NCBI GenBank assembly: GCA_019313505.1
Contig: JAFDBA010000089.1
Location: 1-8,355 of the forward strand
Direction: 5' to 3'
DNA: 8,355 nt
Origin: Deltaproteobacteria bacterium
Lineage (GTDB): Bacteria; Desulfobacterota; Desulfobacteria; Desulfobacterales; UBA11574
Below the pieces are notes generated by a model that was given only the letters and a program-made list of their open reading frames with translations, was not told the origin of the DNA and made no database searches. Positions within the stretch are counted from its first letter, which is position 1. Every line of letters begins with the position of its first letter. The position numbers and the translations under genes were made by a program. Shown here piece after piece: positions 1 to 5,844 of the stretch.

Positions 1-1710
1 CAACATGCTATCCACCTTTATCTCACCGTTGTGGACCTCAATGATATTGTGAACAATTGCAAGGCCGAGGCCTGTACCTGATGCTTTGGTTGTAAAATAG
101 GGATCAAATATATGTGTAAGATCATCTTCGCTGATACCCGTACCGGTATCTCGGACCCGGATTTCTATCCCATCTTTTTTCTCACTATTCAAAAGTGACA
201 CATGAAGGTTCCCGCCATTTTTCATCGATTCGATGGCATTAAGATAAAGGTTCAGAAAAACCTGGTTGATTCTATCAGGATCAATGAAAACGTCACCTAT
301 TTCAGCATCAATGTCTGTTTCAATCTTTATGCTTGCTTCAGAAGTCTGCCTTTCTATAAGCTTGAGAGAGTTTTCCAAAAAGGTCCTGACTTTAATCGGT
401 TTTTTCGAAATTGTAATAGGTCTCGCAAATTCATGAAGCTGACCCACAACCCTGTTTAATCTGTCCACTTCCTGAATCATGAGGTTTGAGATCTGTTGAT
501 TTTCCGGAACATCATGATATCTTTCTTTGAAATATGTAGCAAAGCCCTTGATTGAACTTAAAGGATTACGTATCTCATGAGAAACACCGGCGGCAAGCCT
601 CCCCACGGATGCCAGACGCTGGTTCCTTGCAATTTCCTTTCTTAAAGAACGAACCTCACTGAGATCCTTGAAAAGCAAAACATATCCGAGAAACATACCG
701 TTTTCATCATTAAGTAATGTGGCGCTGACTTCAAGGGGAATAACCTTTCCTTTCCGGACAGTACAATCGATCTCATTTTCGACAACACCTTTTTTCGTGT
801 CGAGATTTTCCAGCAACTTCAATAATTCCTCCGGAACCGCTTGAGTTGCATTGTCTCCGATTACTTCTGCAGCTGAAAGACTTAGAATAGATCCGGCCAC
901 CTGATTTAAGGAGGTGACTTTTTGATTGTTGTCTATAGTGACGAGACCGATAGGCATATTTTCAACCAGATTGTCGGAAAAGGCCTTTATCCTGGAAAGT
1001 GACATCCTTGTAACGCGATAACTCTGGGCCAAGAAAAGCAGAGCAATACCGGCAAACCCAATTAAAAGGAGGATGATACCCATTATCACTGTATGTCTCG
1101 TATCTGACTTAATGGCCTCTTCAATGGAAGCCATGTCCAAACCCACAAAAATGATCGGTTTTAAGGAAGGGGTGTCTAATCTTTCATTAATGCCTCGTTG
1201 AAACCACATTTGCATCATCATGTGGCCACTCCCTATGTTTAAACCACTTTCTACGGGTGAGAACTTACTGAATACCTCGAATATTTTCTTGCCTTCAGGA
1301 TTTGATACTATACGCCCCTTTGTTGTTGCAGTGAGTGAGACTCTTCTAAGATTTAATCCCTTGCCATGAGTTCTGCCGATATATGCAGGGTTATTATGAG
1401 CAAGGATAATCCCGTTGATATCGGTGACCAATAGATAAACAATATCATGTTGCTGGGCCGTCTCAGTGAGGAGTTTCTGAAGCTGGACCCCGCTCCAGCT
1501 AAATCCCATTCCTGTCCTGGTGCCGGCCTCAAAGGATCTTATCAGGGCAGCGCCTTTTTCCAGTAAGAGGCGAAAGCTATTTTCTTTTTGGCGCTCAATA
1601 TTCTGTATGGTCATAAAAGCAAAAATCGGGAACAGAACTATGACTGCACCAATAAATATCCAGGGGGGAACTCCTGTCCAGGATCGGTTATTTTTAATTT
1701 TGTTTGCCAT
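1..1710 (-). CDS. zraS: ZraS/HydH-like sensor histidine kinase with PAS domain (3' end cut by window edge)
   Basis: Membrane sensor kinase of a two-component system, expected to phosphorylate a sigma-54-dependent ZraR/NtrC-type regulator (not in the window). The frame is open for 570 codons from the ATG at 1708-1710 and runs off the left edge; about 20-25 C-terminal residues are missing by comparison with E. coli ZraS. Order: TM helix at about 17-36, periplasmic sensor about 37-206 (LLEKG and GMGF segments resemble ZraS), TM2 about 207-228, PAS about 243-352, HisKA with phospho-acceptor His378 in SHEIRNPLSSIKG, then HATPase_c with N-box Asn491, G1 DTGTG (521-525) and G2 GTGLG (545-549). E. 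coli ZraS lacks the PAS domain, so this is a longer variant. The periplasmic part has a Met-rich HMMMQM (163-168). An in-frame TAG two codons upstream excludes a longer start; no good Shine-Dalgarno is visible. The family call is firm; the stimulus is unknown. Confidence 0.93.
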   Translation of the reverse strand, partial: MANKIKNNRSWTGVPPWIFIGAVIVLFPIFAFMTIQNIERQKENSFRLLLEKGAALIRSFEAGTRTGMGFSWSGVQLQKLLTETAQQHDIVYLLVTDINGIILAHNNPAYIGRTHGKGLNLRRVSLTATTKGRIVSNPEGKKIFEVFSKFSPVESGLNIGSGHMMMQMWFQRGINERLDTPSLKPIIFVGLDMASIEEAIKSDTRHTVIMGIILLLIGFAGIALLFLAQSYRVTRMSLSRIKAFSDNLVENMPIGLVTIDNNQKVTSLNQVAGSILSLSAAEVIGDNATQAVPEELLKLLENLDTKKGVVENEIDCTVRKGKVIPLEVSATLLNDENGMFLGYVLLFKDLSEVRSLRKEIARNQRLASVGRLAAGVSHEIRNPLSSIKGFATYFKERYHDVPENQQISNLMIQEVDRLNRVVGQLHEFARPITISKKPIKVRTFLENSLKLIERQTSEASIKIETDIDAEIGDVFIDPDRINQVFLNLYLNAIESMKNGGNLHVSLLNSEKKDGIEIRVRDTGTGISEDDLTHIFDPYFTTKASGTGLGLAIVHNIIEVHNGEIKVDSML

Positions 1711-1729
1711 AACTATTTTTTAGTTTAGA

Positions 1730-1744
1730 GCAAATTGCATGCCA
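1730..1744 (-). promoter_or_regulatory. Sigma-54 (-24/-12) promoter of the sensor kinase gene
   Basis: On the minus strand this reads TGGCATGCAATTTGC. The sigma-54 consensus is TGGCAC-N5-TTGC, so the invariant GG and GC are both present at the correct 10-nt separation and only the sixth base (T for C) differs. It lies 20 bp before the kinase ATG. The expected transcript start is near 1718, leaving an unusually short leader of about 8 nt. Sigma-54 control is known for E. coli zraSR, which agrees with the gene identity. The assignment is from sequence only. Confidence 0.72.
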
Positions 1745-1830
1745 CTAACTCGTGAGCAGTTGCCGACGAACCGTTTGCCGTCACTCTTTAATCTCCTTTT
1801 TAATTCAGAACACACAATCGAAAATCGAAG

Positions 1831-1847
1831 TGGATACTTATTACCCA
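1831..1847. promoter_or_regulatory. Putative enhancer site 1 (imperfect 17-bp palindrome)
   Basis: Reads TGGATACTTATTACCCA and matches site 2 at 15 of 17 positions. Its centre is about 120 bp upstream of the predicted sigma-54 transcription start of the kinase, where NtrC/ZraR-type activators normally bind. The binding protein is inferred, most likely the cognate response regulator. Confidence 0.55.
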
Positions 1848-1872
1848 TAAGATTGATTAAAGCATTCCAATC

Positions 1873-1889
1873 TGGATACTTAGTATCCA
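1873..1889. promoter_or_regulatory. Putative enhancer site 2 (perfect-arm 17-bp palindrome)
   Basis: Reads TGGATACTTAGTATCCA: two perfect 7-bp arms around TTA. Its centre is 42 bp, or four helical turns, from the centre of site 1, so two activator dimers would sit on the same face of the DNA. It lies about 163 bp upstream of the predicted kinase transcript start. Together the pair looks like a classical upstream activating sequence for a sigma-54 promoter. Confidence 0.6.
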
Positions 1890-1930
1890 TCATATGGTTC
1901 TTTGTAGCAAGGGGAAAATATAAAGAATCT

Positions 1931-1945
1931 TGGCCCTAAGGAAGC
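1931..1945 (+). promoter_or_regulatory. Weak rightward -24/-12 candidate
   Basis: TGGCCCTAAGGAAGC keeps the GG and GC of sigma-54 promoters at the right spacing but departs from consensus at three other positions. It points away from the kinase and lies about 50-100 bp from the two palindromes. E. coli zraP and zraSR are divergent and share enhancer sites, so a divergent promoter would make sense, but no convincing gene follows and a MITE-like element begins 20 bp downstream. It could be chance. Confidence 0.22.
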
Positions 1946-1964
1946 TGTATACTGTCTTTGAAAC

Positions 1965-2144
1965 GAGACCTTTGCAAAACGCTCCCTTTTGCCCAATCCC
2001 GGCGTCAGTCTCAAATTTTAATCCTCAAAATACTCAATGTATTCCTGTGGTTAAAATTTTCGCCTTCCTTGGCCTTGAACCCCGGTTAAATATAAAATAC
2101 GGATTTAACTGGGCAGGCAAAATTGAACGTTTTTCAAAGGTCTC
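1965..2144. mobile_element. MITE-like non-autonomous transposable element (180 bp)
   Basis: The ends form a terminal inverted repeat: GAGACCTTTGCAAAACG at the left and, read inward from the right, GAGACCTTTGAAAAACG. The match continues to 25 of 29 positions. The element is flanked by GAAAC at 1960-1964 and again at 2145-2149, consistent with a 5-bp target-site duplication. It is too short for a transposase and has no convincing reading frame. Inside, AAATTTTAA (2013-2021) and TTAAAATTT (2051-2059) form a further inverted repeat. The ends resemble those I associate with insertion sequences of Desulfobacterales, but the parent family cannot be named without a search. Confidence 0.75.
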
Positions 2145-2177
2145 GAAACGGAAACTAATTGTGAGAATAGATAGATG

Positions 2178-2200
2178 GAATGAATGTGCTACGTTCATTC
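2178..2200. repeat. Small hairpin over the stop codon of the 138-aa gene
   Basis: GAATGAATGT and ACGTTCATTC form 10-bp arms with one mismatch (a G-U wobble in plus-strand RNA) around a 3-nt loop. The TGA stop of the minus-strand gene lies in the right arm. No T-tract follows on the minus strand, so it is a poor intrinsic terminator; it could slow 3' exonucleases. Confidence 0.4.
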
Positions 2201-2611
2201 GATATTGTCGGCTTCAGGTATAAAGGGCTTAATGGCTTCAAACTCATTGGGCATAATAGGCCTCCAGTCTACATGATAAAACATCTCAGTTCCAAAATAA
2301 GACTTGGGCTTAAAAATTGCGACATACAGAGCCGATTCATCCGGATAGTGCTCTATCCATAAGGTCTCATCGATCTTTAGATTAAAGTCCCGGTATATCC
2401 TCTTTCCCAGACTCTCGGCACAGGTTGTTTTGAAGATGCCTTCGCCGGTTTGTGTGGCAATAATAACATAGGGTTTGAGGTACTGGACTCCTGGATGGCC
2501 CATTGAAAAATCAATGATTCTCAACCACCAGGAACAGGCCCATTTACCAACGATTTTCTGTGAAGCGTCTTCCTGCCGTTGCAAGCGATATGTCCCGTCG
2601 AAAAGGATCAA
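2195..2611 (-). CDS. Conserved-looking hypothetical protein, 138 aa
   Basis: I do not recognise a characterised family. The likely start is TTG at 2609-2611: an AGGAG lies at 2624-2628 with a rather long 12-nt spacer, an in-frame TAG at 2627-2629 excludes any start further upstream, and the next in-frame ATG would remove about the first 36 residues. The product is soluble-looking, with no signal peptide or membrane helix. It is rich in aromatic residues (KWACSWWLRIIDFS, LWIEHYP, YHVDWRPI), with two cysteines and a proline-rich, acidic C-terminus (PNEFEAIKPFIPE). The composition and the alternating hydrophobic segments look like a real folded domain of mixed alpha/beta type. It lies 186 bp downstream of the nuclease-STAND gene on the same strand, but two hairpins separate them, so co-transcription is doubtful. 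Confidence is good that it is a gene and nil on its function. Confidence 0.7.
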   Translation of the reverse strand: MILFDGTYRLQRQEDASQKIVGKWACSWWLRIIDFSMGHPGVQYLKPYVIIATQTGEGIFKTTCAESLGKRIYRDFNLKIDETLWIEHYPDESALYVAIFKPKSYFGTEMFYHVDWRPIMPNEFEAIKPFIPEADNIE

Positions 2612-2633
2612 ACTTTTTTTATACTCCTATTTA

Positions 2634-2663
2634 TGATGAATTCGTAAAAAATTGAATTCATCA
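2634..2663. repeat. 10-bp perfect inverted repeat upstream of the 138-aa gene
   Basis: TGATGAATTC (2634-2643) and GAATTCATCA (2654-2663) are perfect arms around a 10-nt AT-rich loop. It lies just upstream of the Shine-Dalgarno of the minus-strand 138-aa gene, so it could be an operator, a leader hairpin or a dispersed palindromic repeat unit. Which of these applies cannot be told from one copy. Confidence 0.55.
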
Positions 2664-2743
2664 CGTTTTAAGTTTTAAGATTTAGGTTTTAGGTAATTAA
2701 AATCAGCTGTTTTAACAAACATTTAAAACTTAACACCTAAAAC
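2664..2743. repeat. AT-rich stretch with repeated TTTTAGG / TTAAGTTTTAA words
   Basis: Low-complexity spacer. The words AAGTTTTAAG, TTTAGG and TTTTAGG on the plus strand recur inverted on the other side (AAAACTTAA, CCTAAAA), giving a loose, interrupted inverted repeat between the two strong hairpins. No reading frame or RNA gene is supported here. Confidence 0.4.
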
Positions 2744-2779
2744 TCTCGCAAAAAGTTATTTTTTTAACCTTTTACGAGA
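2744..2779 (-). terminator. Hairpin after the nuclease-STAND gene, possible terminator
   Basis: A 15-bp stem with two mismatches (TCTCGCAAAAAGTTA at 2744-2758 against TAACCTTTTACGAGA at 2765-2779) around a T6 loop. It begins 18 bp past the stop of the minus-strand nuclease-STAND gene, the usual place for a terminator. On that strand the stem is followed by only a weak T-run (GTTTT), so it may instead be a dispersed palindromic repeat that also slows transcription. It argues against tight co-transcription with the 138-aa gene. Confidence 0.5.
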
Positions 2780-2797
2780 CCATCATTTATAAATGCC

Positions 2798-5626
2798 TTA
2801 AAAAAGACTCATCTGACGATCTTCCTTTTTTTTCCAGCCGGTTATCGGCCCCTTTCGAATTTCAGCAAAAACACCGGGTGCAAGCTTTGCATGACGGGCC
2901 CAATCCAGCATGATCTGGGCCATGGTTTCGGCAGTGCTATTCTTCCAGTTTGCGCCGAGATCATCACAAAGTTCAAGACCCAGCTTGAAAAGCGTATTGC
3001 CTTTAGCCTGATTGGATTCAAGTATTTTTAAAAACCTTGAGAATGAAGTCAATTGCAACGCACCTTGTGCGAACAAGGGAGCACGTCTATCCGGATTTGA
3101 TACGAATTCTTTACCTTTTGGCAGCACTTTTATCAATGAAGTTTTTCTTTCAATAAAACCCAAATCTTCCAATGTTGCAAGGGCTCTAAAAATCGTGCTT
3201 TTGCTAAGGCCTGTCCAATTGACTCTTCCGTCCCCATGAAGGGCCCGAACAAGCCTGATGGCAATATCTTCAACAGGGGGGTACTGAATCTGCGGAATTT
3301 TAGCTCCCCGTCTTTTAGGTAACAAAAGGTGACGCTCGCGGATTTCTGTTGCAGGATCAAAGCGAACGAGCTTGTGATTTTTTTTATCCCAAAGCGCCAG
3401 ATCGGCGGTATCCATCCATTCCGCCAGGATGCGGGCGTGCTTTAGCCAACCTTGCCTTGTTGCCGAAATATAAGCACACCAAGTCTTTAGCAGTTTAGTA
3501 ATATTATCTATGGACAGAGCATTCTTCTCTTGTAGAGTTTTCAAGAGCCGCCTGACCTGACGGTTACCTTTGAGTCTGTCTTGCAGATGATTTCGAAATA
3601 CAATCTCAATGTCATGGGGCGTTGGGGGAAGTTTAATCTGTAAAGAAGCCTCGCCTTTGCTGATTTGAACAAGTCCGAGAAGATTCATATCTTTCGCGAT
3701 CCTGTAAAAAAACTTTCCCGTTAAACCGGTCTGTTTAATAAAATTGGAAACATCCAATGTACCCCCTGCCCCATGAAGTATCTTTACAGCTTTTATAACA
3801 CTTCCCGTTGTGGCACTAAGGATATAGTTGTCCCAATGGGGCAACACATCTGTGTTCAAGTAATCACGAAAAATATCCCCACAAACGTCCATGGTGTTGC
3901 CGATGTTTACTACCAACCCCTGCTTGATTAAATTTTGTACAATTTGAGGTTTAAATATTGGTCTTGATTCGGCAAGGCGCATCGGCGCAAACCTGGCAAT
4001 CTGAAGTAATGAGGCTCTCTCTTTATCTGATAGCTTCTGTAAGTCATTCTGGAAAAGTTCTTCAATACTCAGAAGATTCCCGGCAATGTCTGTTTGTGGG
4101 ATTCCGGATTGTCGGGCAACCTTAACATGAAAGCAAAGTATTTTCAGCAGCCAGGGATATCCTTGTGAAAATTCAACGAGGAAAGAGTGAAGATCTTTTG
4201 TTAAGGTTTCATCCAATTCCTTGCTGAGCTTTTTCAAGAGCGCATCAATTTCAGCTCTTGCAAAAGTATTCAGGGTCATTTTTTTACTGTTATCCGTAAC
4301 AGCTTCGATCAGATCATCAGAAAAGGCATGGGTCGATGAAATAAGATCCCTGTTCCACGAGAAACCAAGAACTATGTTAGTCTGTTTTTCACATATTTGC
4401 AGAAACAGATCTTTAATCCGTTTCAGCACATCAGGGAGAAGAAAAATGTTCTCGAACTGATCAAAAAAGATGAACAGTATTTTATTATGTGATTCAAGAA
4501 TTTGCCCCATGTCAAAAATTGCTTTTACAGCACTGTCAAACCCCGTTGCGGGTTTTGGGCAATATGCTTGGGTTAACATGCCGCCGAAGTCCCCGAACTT
4601 TTCGAGAGTATGGTCTATTATACGAGGAAGGAACTTTGAAGACGATGCTGTTCGTGAATCTATGGCAACAGCAAAGTGCCCCATTTTTTGTAGCCGTGCA
4701 ACACTTGCAAGAACCACAGAACTTTTCCCCAATCCTGAAGGGGCTTCAAACACAATGCCGCGATGTGTCGTCTCCTTATTTATTAGCTCGATCCCAAAGG
4801 AATCGAGTTCTTTAAGCAAAGATCTTCTGCCCACAAAATACTCCGGTGGTGCCGGGAATTGATACTCAAAGCATCCGGAACCTCCCCGGACCTCGACAAT
4901 TTCGTCTGCATCTTGAAACAGACCCGGTTGAAGAACAACCGTGCTTCCAACAGTGACGTTGTTAAAATCGGCAAGTTCCGGATAAAGCTTTGTCAGATAA
5001 CTAATTATGGGTCGATCTAATACAGGGATGCCACTGTCGTTAAAAATAGCGAATCGATCAGGAGTTTTTTTGCCTTGAGAGGTGATAAGCTGGATCCAGA
5101 ACAATCCTTTTTGGGTGTATAATAATAAACTCTCGTCAGGCTTTCCCATATTCCGGGGAATACGTTTTGCAACACTATCCGGACCGATACCTCCAAAAAT
5201 TCCTGGAATTGCTTTCAGAACTTGGTCTTCCTCATATAAAAATGCAGTGACTTGAGGATTTCCCTCTATATGCTCCCGATAAAATTCCCTGGCAGGAAGA
5301 TCAACACCGGGAAGGGCGATGAGGAGCCCGTGGCACCGTTTGTCTTTGTGCCATCTCGTCATATACTTGCCGTAAAATGCGTGAAGCTTGGAAGCGGATA
5401 TGGCTGTTTCGTAAAACTTGCAATCGGCAAAAAAGGGGGATCCGGTTGCTTTGTGTTTCCCCGCAATATCGATTTCCATTTCAGCAGTGTTTTCGTGCAG
5501 GATATGTTCTATGCTGTATCCATAGTGCGGAAGGATCCGGGCCATCATGGCTTCAAACAACTTGCCCCGAGCCAGGACCCGGGCCTGTGGAGATCCGCCT
5601 TGTGCAAGTATTTTCAATCTTCCCAT
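2798..5626 (-). CDS. PD-(D/E)XK nuclease - STAND NTPase - winged-helix fusion, candidate anti-phage defence protein (942 aa)
   Basis: Residues are numbered from the ATG at 5624-5626, preferred because AGGA lies 10 nt upstream; an ATG at 5677 (17 residues longer) has no ribosome site and overlaps the likely -10 box. Residues about 15-95 form an Mrr-like PD-(D/E)XK nuclease: Glu25 in KLFEAMM, Asp53 in EIDIAG and Asp68-Cys-Lys70. About 255-500 is a STAND-type P-loop NTPase: FVGR entry, Walker A APSGLGKSS (Lys301), Walker B ILFIFFDQFE (Asp389, Glu392) and a GYPW that fits the GxP motif. The C-terminal half has winged-helix-like segments, the clearest at about 787-828 (LSKSTIFRALATLEDLGFIERK). The basic tail ends in QMSLF, a clamp-binding-like pentapeptide. 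Nuclease plus STAND matches the logic of Avs-type phage sensors, but this protein is shorter and shows no TPR-like sensor. DNA repair or surveillance is an alternative. No membrane segments. The domains are clear; the biological role is inferred. Confidence 0.88.
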   Translation of the reverse strand: MGRLKILAQGGSPQARVLARGKLFEAMMARILPHYGYSIEHILHENTAEMEIDIAGKHKATGSPFFADCKFYETAISASKLHAFYGKYMTRWHKDKRCHGLLIALPGVDLPAREFYREHIEGNPQVTAFLYEEDQVLKAIPGIFGGIGPDSVAKRIPRNMGKPDESLLLYTQKGLFWIQLITSQGKKTPDRFAIFNDSGIPVLDRPIISYLTKLYPELADFNNVTVGSTVVLQPGLFQDADEIVEVRGGSGCFEYQFPAPPEYFVGRRSLLKELDSFGIELINKETTHRGIVFEAPSGLGKSSVVLASVARLQKMGHFAVAIDSRTASSSKFLPRIIDHTLEKFGDFGGMLTQAYCPKPATGFDSAVKAIFDMGQILESHNKILFIFFDQFENIFLLPDVLKRIKDLFLQICEKQTNIVLGFSWNRDLISSTHAFSDDLIEAVTDNSKKMTLNTFARAEIDALLKKLSKELDETLTKDLHSFLVEFSQGYPWLLKILCFHVKVARQSGIPQTDIAGNLLSIEELFQNDLQKLSDKERASLLQIARFAPMRLAESRPIFKPQIVQNLIKQGLVVNIGNTMDVCGDIFRDYLNTDVLPHWDNYILSATTGSVIKAVKILHGAGGTLDVSNFIKQTGLTGKFFYRIAKDMNLLGLVQISKGEASLQIKLPPTPHDIEIVFRNHLQDRLKGNRQVRRLLKTLQEKNALSIDNITKLLKTWCAYISATRQGWLKHARILAEWMDTADLALWDKKNHKLVRFDPATEIRERHLLLPKRRGAKIPQIQYPPVEDIAIRLVRALHGDGRVNWTGLSKSTIFRALATLEDLGFIERKTSLIKVLPKGKEFVSNPDRRAPLFAQGALQLTSFSRFLKILESNQAKGNTLFKLGLELCDDLGANWKNSTAETMAQIMLDWARHAKLAPGVFAEIRKGPITGWKKKEDRQMSLF

Positions 5627-5672
5627 CTCGATTTTATCCTGATATGAACAAATACTATTAAATTTGACGAAT

Positions 5673-5700
5673 AGCATATCAGAAATTTATAAAAGATCAA
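5673..5700 (-). promoter_or_regulatory. Candidate sigma-70 promoter of the nuclease-STAND gene
   Basis: On the minus strand, TTGATC (5695-5700) and TATGCT (5673-5678) are separated by 16 bp, each matching four of six consensus bases. The -10 box overlaps the upstream ATG at 5675-5677, so a transcript starting near 5666 would exclude that codon and leave a leader of about 40 nt before the ATG at 5626. Confidence 0.42.
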
Positions 5701-5844
5701 GTTGTTATGCCGAAAGGAAAAATGAATAAAACAGGTTGAACAAATCAGCGGGACGGAGTTTTTTTATGAATTTTTGTGGTTCTTGACCATTTAACGCCGG
5801 TTTGATATCGACATCATAAGATTTGCATATTGAAAGGAATACTT
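5701..5844. other. Divergent intergenic region, mostly unassigned
   Basis: AT-rich spacer between the divergent nuclease-STAND and acyl-CoA synthetase genes. A TTGACC at 5783-5788 is a possible -35 for the rightward gene, but no good -10 follows at the right distance (GATATC or TATCGA are weak), so I do not call a promoter. The end holds the ribosome site AGGA (5835-5838), 6 nt before the ATG at 5845. No hairpin, small gene or RNA is evident. Confidence 0.4.

Noticed and set aside
202..459. 85-codon plus-strand open frame
   Set aside because: It is antisense to the HATPase region of the sensor kinase, which has clear motifs on the minus strand.
1780..1830. IHF site between the enhancer pair and the sigma-54 promoter
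   Set aside because: The stretch is AT-rich, but I could not find a convincing WATCAANNNNTTR match.
1739..2362. Three overlapping plus-strand open frames of 60-97 codons
   Set aside because: They cross the enhancer region, the MITE and the 3' part of the 138-aa gene; none has a ribosome site or protein-like composition. The 97-codon frame runs through both MITE ends.
4221..5661. Several plus-strand open frames of 79-131 codons
   Set aside because: All are antisense to the nuclease-STAND gene, whose reading is supported by multiple domain motifs.
5783..5811. Sigma-70 promoter for the acyl-CoA synthetase (TTGACC)
   Set aside because: The -35 is good, but no -10 hexamer at 15-18 bp matches more than three consensus bases.
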